Source: Acuticoccus yangtzensis (GTDB lineage Bacteria; Pseudomonadota; Alphaproteobacteria; Rhizobiales; Amorphaceae). From it: a stretch of 64,000 nt of DNA. Made by a program: the position numbers and the translations under genes. Positions 18,555-25,773 of this stretch are shown here, piece after piece. Under the pieces are notes generated by a model, which had not been told where the DNA came from, ran no database searches, and was given only the letters and a program-made list of their open reading frames with translations. The stretch's first letter is position 1, and each line of letters begins with the position of its first letter. The stretch is from positions 1,116,001-1,180,000 of the forward strand of contig NZ_MJUX01000001.1 in assembly GCF_001927245.1 (NCBI RefSeq), read 5' to 3'.

Positions 18555-19937
18555 ATGTTCTCGCCGTCCGTATCCTCGCCGACCGTCTTCTCGCCGAAAC
18601 CGGGCCGCCGCAGTCCGGCGCCCGCACGCGCGCTCGCCGCGGCCCTTCTTGCCGGCACCGCGCTCGCCGCCGCCCCCGCCGCCGCTCAGGACAAGGAATT
18701 GACGCTCTGCTGGGCGGCCTGGGACCCCGCCAACGCCCTCGTCGAGCTCTCCAAGGACTTCACCGCCGAGAGCGGCATCAAAATGAACTTCGAGTTCGTC
18801 CCCTGGACCAACTTCGCCGACCGTATGCTCAACGAGCTCAATTCTGGCGGCCAGCTCTGCGACCTCATGATCGGCGACAGCCAGTGGATCGGCGGCGGCG
18901 CCACCTACGGCCACTACGTCAAACTGAACGACTTCTTCGAGAAGGAGGGCATCGCGATGGATGACTTCCTTCCCGCCGCCGTGGACGCCTATTCCGCCTG
19001 GCCCAAGGGCACGGACAATTATTATGCCCTCCCCGCCATGGGCGACGCCGTCGGCTGGGTCTACCGCAAGGACTGGTTCGCAAAGCCCGAGATCCAGGCC
19101 GCCTTCAAGGAGGAGGTCGGCCGCGACCTCGCCGTGCCGACCACCTGGGACGAGCTGCTCGAGGTCGCGAAATTCTTCCAAGGCCGCGAGATCGACGGCG
19201 AGACCCGCTACGGCGCCGCAATCTACACCGAGCGCGGCTCCGAAGGCATCACCATGGGCGTCACCAACACGCTCTACCCGTTCGGCTTCAAGTACGAGAT
19301 GACGCCCGGCAAGTACGACATGGAGGGCGCGGTGAACTCGCCCGAGGCCGTCGCCGCGCTGGAGACCTACAAGGAACTCTACGACTGCTGCACGCCCCCC
19401 GGCCATTCCGACGCCTACATGACCGAGGACCTGGACGCCTACAAATCCGGCCAGACCGCGCTGCAGATGAACTTCTTCGCCTTCTTCCCCGGCATCGCCA
19501 AGGATCCGGCGGTCGGCGGCGAGACGTCGGGCTTCTTCGTCAACCCGTCCGCCAACGAGGCGGCCTCGGTGCTGGGCGGCCAGGGCATCTCGGTCGTCGC
19601 CTACTCCGACGCGCAGGACGAGGCGCTCGACTACATCAAGTGGTTCGCCCAGCCGGAGGTGCAGAAGAAATGGTGGTCGCTCGGCGGCTACGCGGTGCAC
19701 AACGCGGTGGTGGAGGATCCGGGCTTCGCCGACAGCGCCCCCTTCGCCGGCGAGTTCCTGAAAGCCATGAGCAATGTGAAGGACTTCTGGCAGGAGCCGA
19801 TCTACGCCGAGCTGCTGCAGGCCATGCAGAAGCGCGTTCACGACTACGTCGTCGCCGACCAGGGCACCGCGCAAGAGGCGCTCGACAAGCTGATCGAGGA
19901 CTGGACCATCTCCTTCGAGGACGACGGCAAGCTCTAA
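18555..19937 (+). CDS. ABC transporter extracellular substrate-binding protein (family 1)
   Basis: Periplasmic binding protein of an ABC importer. The 460 residues start with a long signal sequence (Arg at about 19-25, then Ala/Leu-rich to AAAPAAAQ), then the mature protein KELTLCWAAWDPANALVELSKDF typical of sugar- and glycerol-type family 1 binding proteins. The YYALPAMGDAVGWVYRKDWF and WSLGGYAVHNAVVEDP regions are binding-cleft segments in this family. GGAGGACC precedes the ATG. It is the first gene of a twelve-gene operon; the 250 bp before the permease gene may allow higher expression of the binding protein. The ligand is inferred from context: glycerol, dihydroxyacetone or a related small polyol. 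Confidence 0.9.
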   Translation: MFSPSVSSPTVFSPKPGRRSPAPARALAAALLAGTALAAAPAAAQDKELTLCWAAWDPANALVELSKDFTAESGIKMNFEFVPWTNFADRMLNELNSGGQLCDLMIGDSQWIGGGATYGHYVKLNDFFEKEGIAMDDFLPAAVDAYSAWPKGTDNYYALPAMGDAVGWVYRKDWFAKPEIQAAFKEEVGRDLAVPTTWDELLEVAKFFQGREIDGETRYGAAIYTERGSEGITMGVTNTLYPFGFKYEMTPGKYDMEGAVNSPEAVAALETYKELYDCCTPPGHSDAYMTEDLDAYKSGQTALQMNFFAFFPGIAKDPAVGGETSGFFVNPSANEAASVLGGQGISVVAYSDAQDEALDYIKWFAQPEVQKKWWSLGGYAVHNAVVEDPGFADSAPFAGEFLKAMSNVKDFWQEPIYAELLQAMQKRVHDYVVADQGTAQEALDKLIEDWTISFEDDGKL

Positions 19938-20166
19938 CCGCCGGGACCGGCACGCCCCGTCCGCTCGGAGCCCCTCCGGCCGGGCGGCACGCCCCGCCTG
20001 ACGTCATACGCCGGTCCGCTGCGGCCGTGCGGGACGGGGCACGCCCGCCCCTCCGCTGGCGCCGGACGGCGATGCGCCTCCTCCCCGGCGCTTCGGCGCC
20101 CAACTGGCCGGCGGCCCACGCCGGCCCCTTCCCGTCCACCGCCCGGCGCCCACCGCCAGGCCCCCA

Positions 20167-20194
20167 AGGTGCGATGACCGAGGTGCGATGACCG
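20167..20194 (+). repeat. Perfect 14-bp tandem duplication over the permease start codon
   Basis: AGGTGCGATGACCG occurs twice in a row. The first copy's ATG (20174) opens a five-codon reading frame, MTEVR, whose stop overlaps the true permease ATG at 20188 as ATGA. This may be a recent slippage duplication of the ribosome binding site and start. Confidence 0.7.
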
Positions 20195-21159
20195 ACCACG
20201 CCGACATCCGCTACACGGCCGCCCCCGGCGAGGCCGCAACGCCGCACGAGGCCACCGCGCCCGGCCGCCCGCGCCGCGCCGTCCGCGGCCTGCCCGACCG
20301 CTGGCTGGCCACGCTCTTCGTCACGCCCAGCATCGCGCTTCTCCTCGCCATCAACATCTTCCCGCTGATCTGGACGGTGTACCTCTCCTTCACCAACTTC
20401 CGCGCCAACCAGCCCGGCCGGCCGGTGGAGTGGATCGGCACCCGCAACTACGAGCGCCTGCTCGGCAGCGAGGACATCTGGGGCTACCTCCAGGCCACCG
20501 CCCACTTCGTCGTCTGGACCATGCTCATCCAGGTCGCGATCGGCCTCGGCCTCGCCATGCTCATCAACCGCGACTTCAAGGGCGCGTCCTTCTGGACCAC
20601 CATCATCCTCATCCCGATGATGCTGTCCCCCGCCGTCGTCGGCACCTTCTGGACCTATCTCTACCAGCCGCAGACCGGCATCTTCTCGGCCATCGTCGAC
20701 CTCTTCACCGGCCTCGGCCCGATCGACATGATCGGCTCGGTCAGCCTCGCCCCATGGGCCATCATCATCGTCGATACGTGGATGTGGACGCCCTACATCA
20801 TGCTGCTGTGCCTCGCAGGGCTGAGGTCGATCCCCGACTATCTCTACGAGGCGGCCGAGGTGGACCGGGCAGGACCGTTCCAGACCTTCTGGCACATCAC
20901 CCTGCCGCGCATCCTCCCCTTCCTGATGCTCGCCGTCCTCTTCCGCGGCATCGAGAACTTCAAGATGTTCGACATGGTGGTCGAGCTGACCTCCGGCGGC
21001 CCCGGATCCACCACAGAACTCGCCTCCATCAACCTGAAGCGCGAAGCCTTCGAGAAGTGGCGTACCGGCTACGCATCCGCCTTCGCGGTGATCCTGTTCG
21101 TCACCGTCTTCGGGCTCGGCAACATCTACGTCAAAGCGCTCAACCGGGTGAAGTCATGA
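20188..21159 (+). CDS. ABC transporter permease, MalF-type
   Basis: Inner-membrane subunit of the importer, 323 residues with six predicted membrane helices. The cytoplasmic EAA loop that docks on the ATPases reads YEAAEVDRAGPFQTFWHITLP near residue 230, as in sugar- and glycerol-type permeases. A hydrophilic N terminus of about 35 residues precedes the first helix. The start is overlapped by a five-codon mini-frame (ATGA), and the stop overlaps the next permease (ATGA). Confidence 0.93.
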   Translation: MTDHADIRYTAAPGEAATPHEATAPGRPRRAVRGLPDRWLATLFVTPSIALLLAINIFPLIWTVYLSFTNFRANQPGRPVEWIGTRNYERLLGSEDIWGYLQATAHFVVWTMLIQVAIGLGLAMLINRDFKGASFWTTIILIPMMLSPAVVGTFWTYLYQPQTGIFSAIVDLFTGLGPIDMIGSVSLAPWAIIIVDTWMWTPYIMLLCLAGLRSIPDYLYEAAEVDRAGPFQTFWHITLPRILPFLMLAVLFRGIENFKMFDMVVELTSGGPGSTTELASINLKREAFEKWRTGYASAFAVILFVTVFGLGNIYVKALNRVKS

Positions 21160-22103
21160 GCAGCGCCGCCGTCCGCGTCACCGATACCAGCCCGCGCGGC
21201 AAGATGATCGCCGGCACGCTCGTGATCGCCTACGCGCTGCTCACGATGATCCCGCTCGTCTGGATCGTCGCGACCAGCTTCAAGTCGCCGCCCGACTCCA
21301 TCTCCTACCCGCCCAAGGTGCTGTTCGAGCCGACCCTGGAGGGCTACGTGAACCTCTTCACCACCCGCTCGCGCCAGACGCCGGAGTACATCGACAGCCT
21401 CGGCCCGCCCGCCACCTGGTACGACTCCCTGGTGCGCGAGCGGAACATGGTCATCACCGGCGAGTCCCGCTTCGCCGGGCGCTACATGAACTCGGTGATC
21501 ATCGGCTTCGGGTCGACCTTCCTCGCGGTCTTCCTCGGCACGCTGGCCGCCTACGCCTTCTCCCGCTTCCGCATCCCGCTGAGGGACGATCTTCTCTTCT
21601 TCATCCTGTCGACGCGGATGATGCCGCCCGTCGCGGTCGCGATCCCGATCTACCTCATGTACCGCGGGCTCGGCCTGTCGGACACGCACCTCGGCATGAT
21701 CCTGCTCTATACGGCGGTGAACCTGTCACTCTCGGTGTGGCTGCTGAAGGGCTTTGTCGACGAGATCCCGCGCGAATATGAGGAAGCCGCGGTGGTGGAC
21801 GGCTACACCCGCTTCCAAGCCTTCATCAAAGTGGTGCTGCCGCAGATGCGCGCCGGGATCGCCGCCACCGCCATCTTCTGCCTCATCTTCTCGTGGAACG
21901 AGTACGCCTTCGCGCTGCTCCTCACCTCGGGCACGGCGCAGACGGCACCGCCCTTCATTCCCATCATCATCGGCGAAGGCGGGCTGGACTGGCCGGCCGT
22001 CGCCGCGGGCACCACGCTCTTCCTCGTCCCCGTCGTCGTCTTCACAGTGCTTTTGCGCCGGCAGCTCCTGCGCGGCATCACCTTCGGAGCGGTCCGCCGA
22101 TGA
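21156..22103 (+). CDS. ABC transporter permease, MalG-type
   Basis: Second membrane subunit, 315 residues. It begins at MSSAAVRVTD, overlapping the first permease by 4 bp. Six helices and the EAA loop EYEEAAVVDGYTRFQAFIKV are visible. A periplasmic insert of roughly 60 residues (LFEPTLEGYVNLFTTRSRQ to SRFAGRYMNSV) is longer than in MalG-like proteins and might contact the binding protein. The stop overlaps the following small gene by ATGA. Confidence 0.93.
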   Translation: MSSAAVRVTDTSPRGKMIAGTLVIAYALLTMIPLVWIVATSFKSPPDSISYPPKVLFEPTLEGYVNLFTTRSRQTPEYIDSLGPPATWYDSLVRERNMVITGESRFAGRYMNSVIIGFGSTFLAVFLGTLAAYAFSRFRIPLRDDLLFFILSTRMMPPVAVAIPIYLMYRGLGLSDTHLGMILLYTAVNLSLSVWLLKGFVDEIPREYEEAAVVDGYTRFQAFIKVVLPQMRAGIAATAIFCLIFSWNEYAFALLLTSGTAQTAPPFIPIIIGEGGLDWPAVAAGTTLFLVPVVVFTVLLRRQLLRGITFGAVRR

Positions 22104-22270
22104 CACGCCTCTTCCGTCGCGCGCCCTGGGAGGCCGCCGCCACCGTCCTCATCGCCGCCGGGGTCGTCATGCTGATGCAACCCGTCTCGATGGCGCTCTA
22201 TAGCTGGTCCTTCGCGGTCATCCTGACCGGCACGGTCGGCTTCGTCATCGTCAGCCATTTCCCGGAGTGA
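22100..22270 (+). CDS. Small two-helix membrane protein of the ABC operon (56 residues)
   Basis: A 56-residue protein with two hydrophobic segments (about residues 11-28 and 33-52) and a basic N terminus, MTRLFRRAPWEAA. The start overlaps the permease stop as ATGA, which supports translation. Rhizobial glycerol importers (GlpSTPQV) also carry a small integral membrane protein gene (DUF2160) beside the permeases, so this may be a shorter functional counterpart; I cannot confirm homology by eye. A role as an accessory subunit of the transporter is an inference from position. Confidence 0.75.
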   Translation: MTRLFRRAPWEAAATVLIAAGVVMLMQPVSMALYSWSFAVILTGTVGFVIVSHFPE

Positions 22271-22294
22271 CGGCCATGACCGCGAGACACCACC

Positions 22295-23395
22295 ATGGCT
22301 GAGATCGCCCTTCACGACGTGCGCAAGTCCTTCGGCGACTTCACCGCCGTCACCTCGTCCACCTTCACCGTCAAGGACGGCGAGTTCTTCGTGATGCTCG
22401 GCCCCTCCGGCTGCGGCAAGACGACGACGCTGCGGATGATCGCCGGGCTGGAGCTGCCGACCTCCGGCCGCATCCTGCTCGACGGCGAGGACGTGACCTT
22501 CAACCGCGCATCCAAGCGCGATATCGCTTTCGTTTTTCAGCTCTTTGCGCTCTACCCGCACATGAGCGTGCGGCAGAACATCTCGTTTCCTCTGCGCACC
22601 CAGCGCCTTCCCCGGCGCGAGGTGCGCGCCCGCACGGAGGAGGTGGCGAAGATGCTTCAGATCGACACCATCCTCGACCGCCGCGTCACCGGGCTGGCGG
22701 CGGGCGACCGGCAGCGCGTGGCGCTCGGCCGCGCCATCGTGCGCCGCGCCAAGGCCTTCCTGATGGACGAGCCGCTCGGCGCGCTCGACGCCGCCTTCCG
22801 CGAGACGATGTGCGAGGAGCTGCGCCTGCTGCACGAGAGGATCGGCGCCACCACCGTCTACGTCACACACGACCAGATCGAGGCGATGGCGATGGCCGAC
22901 CGCATCTGCGTGATGAACCGCGGCGAGGTGCTGCAGATCGGTGCGCCGATGGAGGTCTACGAGCGCCCGGCGACGCGCTTCGTGGCCGGCTTCCTCGGCT
23001 CACCCTCCATGAACTTCCTCACCGCGGAGGGCGGCTTCGCCCCCGGCGCCGATGCCATACGCATCGAGGGCGCGCGCCTCGCCATGCCCACCGCGCGCGA
23101 GGGGCTGGCCTGCCCGGAAGCGATCGTCGGCGCGCGACCCGAACACATCTCAATTGCCGACGACGGGGCGCTGAGGGGCCGCGTCTTCGCCGTCGAATAT
23201 ATGGGGGCGCGCCAGCTCGTCACGGTGGAGACCGCCGCGGGCCGCCTGCGGGTGCGCACCCCCAACACGGTGCGCGTCGCGACCGGCGAGACCGTCGGCC
23301 TCGCCTTCGACGCCGAGCGCCTGGTGGTGTTCGACCCCGTCAGCGACCGCGCCGTCCGCAGCGCCCTCTTCGACCACTCTGGGGCCCTAGCATGA
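22295..23395 (+). CDS. ABC transporter ATP-binding protein with non-canonical signature motif
   Basis: First of two ATPases, 366 residues. Walker A GPSGCGKTTT, Q-loop QLFALYPHMSV, Walker B FLMDEPLGALD and H-loop VTHDQ are intact. The ABC signature normally LSGGQ reads LAAGDRQRVALGR, so the composite site that uses this motif is probably weak. The C-terminal third is the TOBE/MalK-like regulatory domain with VGARPEHISI. It resembles the two-ATPase glycerol transporters (GlpS/GlpT), in which a heterodimer replaces the MalK homodimer. It overlaps the second ATPase gene by 4 bp. Confidence 0.93.
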   Translation: MAEIALHDVRKSFGDFTAVTSSTFTVKDGEFFVMLGPSGCGKTTTLRMIAGLELPTSGRILLDGEDVTFNRASKRDIAFVFQLFALYPHMSVRQNISFPLRTQRLPRREVRARTEEVAKMLQIDTILDRRVTGLAAGDRQRVALGRAIVRRAKAFLMDEPLGALDAAFRETMCEELRLLHERIGATTVYVTHDQIEAMAMADRICVMNRGEVLQIGAPMEVYERPATRFVAGFLGSPSMNFLTAEGGFAPGADAIRIEGARLAMPTAREGLACPEAIVGARPEHISIADDGALRGRVFAVEYMGARQLVTVETAAGRLRVRTPNTVRVATGETVGLAFDAERLVVFDPVSDRAVRSALFDHSGALA

Positions 23396-24435
23396 GCGCC
23401 GCCGCGCTGATCGGCGCGACCAAGCGCTTCGGCGACACCACCGCCGTCGACGCCATGTCGCTGGAGGTGGCGGACGGTGAGTTCGTCGTCCTCCTCGGAC
23501 CCACCGGCGCGGGCAAGACTACGACGCTGCGCCTCTTCGCCGGGCTGGAGCGGCCGGACCACGGGCGCGTCACCATCGGCGGCGCGGACGTCACGGCTAC
23601 CGGCCCCGCGGAACGGGACGTCGCCTTCGTCTTCCAGCAATATTCGCTCTACCCGCACCTCACCGTCTACGAGAACCTCGCCTTTCCGCTGAAGGCGCCG
23701 GGCCGCCGCATGGGCGCCGCCGCCATCCGCCGCCGCGTGACCGAGATCGCCGAGCTTTTGCGCATCGCCCCCAAGCTCAAGAACCGTGTCACGGCTCTGT
23801 CGGGGGGCGAGATGCAGCGCGTCTCCATCGGCCGCGCCCTGGTGCGCGAGCCGAGCCTCTTTCTCATGGACGAGCCGCTGTCCTCGCTCGACGCCAAGCT
23901 GCGCGAGGATCTGCGCGTGGAGCTGAAGCGCATCCAGCGCGACCTCGGCGCCACCATCGTCTACGTCACGCACGATCAGCTCGAGGCGATGACGCTGGCC
24001 GACCGCATCGGCGTCCTGTCCGCGGGCCGGCTGATCCAGGTGGACACGCCCCGCGCGGTGTACGAGACGCCGGCCGACATCACCGCCGCCCAGCGCCTCG
24101 GCAGCCCGCAGATCAACCTCGTCCCGCCCGCCGCCATGGCGCTCGACTGTCCCGCCGGAGCGGCGACCGCGGGCGTGCGGCCTGAGGACATCATCCTCGT
24201 CCCTGGCCGGGCCGACACTCGCGACGTCACGGGCGGCGCAACGGGCGGCGTCACGGGAGCGGTGCTCGCGGTGGAGCATTTCGGCGTGGAGACCGTGGCG
24301 CTGGTGGAGATCGCCGGGCGGCAGGTGCACGCCCTCGTCGGCCCGCGCGCCGATTTTGCCCACGGCAGCCCCGTCGCCGCCACCGTCCGCCCCGGCGCCG
24401 CCCTCTTCTTCGACAGTTCCGGAGTCCGCCTCTGA
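23392..24435 (+). CDS. ABC transporter ATP-binding protein, canonical
   Basis: Second ATPase, 347 residues, starting at MSAAALIGATKRFG. Walker A GPTGAGKTTT, Q-loop QQYSLYPHLTV, intact signature LSGGEMQRVSIGRAL, Walker B LFLMDEPLSSLDAKL and H-loop VTHDQLEAMTLADR are all present. The TOBE domain includes TAGVRPEDIILVPG. Paired with the preceding ATPase it would form an asymmetric heterodimer with one canonical and one degenerate site. Its stop overlaps dhaL (TGATG), linking transporter and kinase translation. Confidence 0.95.
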   Translation: MSAAALIGATKRFGDTTAVDAMSLEVADGEFVVLLGPTGAGKTTTLRLFAGLERPDHGRVTIGGADVTATGPAERDVAFVFQQYSLYPHLTVYENLAFPLKAPGRRMGAAAIRRRVTEIAELLRIAPKLKNRVTALSGGEMQRVSIGRALVREPSLFLMDEPLSSLDAKLREDLRVELKRIQRDLGATIVYVTHDQLEAMTLADRIGVLSAGRLIQVDTPRAVYETPADITAAQRLGSPQINLVPPAAMALDCPAGAATAGVRPEDIILVPGRADTRDVTGGATGGVTGAVLAVEHFGVETVALVEIAGRQVHALVGPRADFAHGSPVAATVRPGAALFFDSSGVRL

Positions 24436-25082
24436 TGACCACAGACGCCCCACCCGACGCCACCACCGACGCCACAACCGGCGCCGGCCTCGTCGCCGCG
24501 CTGATCGAGGCGGCGGCCGCCACCATCGCCGCCCACCGCGACGAGTTGTCGGAGCTCGACCGCGCCATCGGCGACGGCGACCACGGCCACAACATGGCCC
24601 GCGGCTTCGAGGCGCTGACCGCCGCCGCGGACGAGATTGCCGCCCTTCCCTTCGGCAAGGCGCTGCAGAAGGCGGGCACCACGCTCGTCATGAAGGTCGG
24701 CGGCGCGTCCGGCCCGCTGTTCGGCTCGGCGCTGATGGCCGCCGGCAAGGCCTCCGGCGACGACGCGCCCCGGAGCGCTGCCGAGGTCGCCACGCTGCTG
24801 GACGCCGCCATCGACGCGGTGAAATCCCGCGGCAAGTCCGACGTCGGCGCCAAGACGATGCTCGACGTGCTCGCCCCCGTGGCGGACGCACTGCGCACCG
24901 GCGGCACCACCGCCGCCGTTCGCGAGGCCGCGGCCGCCGCGCTGGAGGCGACGCGTCCGATGATCGCCACCAAGGGCCGCGCCGCCTTCCTGGGCGAGCG
25001 GTCGGCCGGCCATCTCGACCCCGGCGCGCGTTCCTCCGCCCTCCTGGTCGACGCCGCCTGCACCGTGGCGGAGCGCTCATGA
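24435..25082 (+). CDS. dhaL: Dihydroxyacetone kinase ADP-binding subunit DhaL
   Basis: Nucleotide-binding subunit of PTS-type dihydroxyacetone kinase; it holds ADP as a coenzyme that DhaM rephosphorylates and then passes the phosphate to DHA on DhaK. The 215 residues contain the Mg-ADP motif GDGDHG (46-51), KVGGASGPLFGSALM and the C-terminal TKGRAAFLGERSAGHLDPGA (the conserved G-R-A-x-Y/F-L-G loop). The N terminus is Thr/Asp/Ala-rich and probably disordered. It overlaps both neighbours. Confidence 0.95.
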   Translation: MTTDAPPDATTDATTGAGLVAALIEAAAATIAAHRDELSELDRAIGDGDHGHNMARGFEALTAAADEIAALPFGKALQKAGTTLVMKVGGASGPLFGSALMAAGKASGDDAPRSAAEVATLLDAAIDAVKSRGKSDVGAKTMLDVLAPVADALRTGGTTAAVREAAAAALEATRPMIATKGRAAFLGERSAGHLDPGARSSALLVDAACTVAERS

Positions 25083-25468
25083 GCGACAATGTGGCGATCG
25101 TCATCGTCTCCCACTCGGCGGACGTGGCGAAGGGCGCGGCCGACATGGTGCGCCAGATGGTCGGCGACGAGGTGAAGGTCGCTTTCACCGGCGGCACGGC
25201 GGACGGCGCACTCGGCACCGACGTTGCAGCCATCATGGCGGCGATCGACGCGGTGTGGACCCAGAAGGGCGTCGCCGTGCTCGTCGATCTCGGCGGGGCG
25301 GAGACCAACACGGAAATGGCGATCGAGATGCTGGAGGACGGGCGCGGCGAGCGGGTGGCGATCCTCAACGCGCCGGTTGTGGAGGGCGCGGTGATGGCCG
25401 CGACCGAGGCCTCCGGCGGTTCCAGCCTCGAGGACGTGCGCCAGACGGCGGAGGATTTTCAGTCATGA
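25079..25468 (+). CDS. dhaM: Dihydroxyacetone kinase phosphotransfer subunit DhaM, single EIIA(Man)-like domain
   Basis: Phosphocarrier that rephosphorylates DhaL-bound ADP. It is only 129 residues: one EIIA-Man-like domain with the phosphorylated histidine in VIVSHSADVAKGA (H12), and the conserved GTD and VLVDLGGAETNTEMAIEML segments. In E. coli, DhaM is a fusion of EIIA, HPr and an EI-like domain; here those parts are separate, overlapping genes in the same order. The start overlaps dhaL and the stop overlaps the HPr gene (both ATGA). Confidence 0.94.
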   Translation: MSDNVAIVIVSHSADVAKGAADMVRQMVGDEVKVAFTGGTADGALGTDVAAIMAAIDAVWTQKGVAVLVDLGGAETNTEMAIEMLEDGRGERVAILNAPVVEGAVMAATEASGGSSLEDVRQTAEDFQS

Positions 25469-25773
25469 GCAGCCCGGCAACCGCCCCCGCCGACGTGGAA
25501 TGGATCGAGGGCGCGGCGGTGATCGTCGACCCGACCGGCCTCCACGCGCGCCCGGCGGTGAAGCTCACCAAGCTCGCCAAGACCTTCGCCGCCGCCGTTG
25601 AGGTGCGGCCGGACGACGCCGCCGCGCCCTGGGTGAACGCCAAGTCGCCCAACGCGGTGATGAAGATGAAGGCCGCGCACGGTGCACCGCTCCACATCCG
25701 TGCCGCGGGTGACGACGCCGCGGACGCCGTCGCCGCCCTGACCGCCCTGGTGGAGCGTAATTTCGATGCCTGA
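25465..25773 (+). CDS. HPr family phosphocarrier protein
   Basis: A 102-residue HPr with the active-site motif DPTGLHARPAVKL, phosphorylated on H27 by enzyme I. An N-terminal extension of about 15 residues precedes the domain. Around the position of the regulatory Ser46 of other HPr proteins the sequence reads SPNAVMKMKA, with no serine in that helix start, so HPr kinase control is unlikely. It lies between DhaM and enzyme I, and probably carries phosphate only between those two. Confidence 0.94.
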   Translation: MSSPATAPADVEWIEGAAVIVDPTGLHARPAVKLTKLAKTFAAAVEVRPDDAAAPWVNAKSPNAVMKMKAAHGAPLHIRAAGDDAADAVAALTALVERNFDA

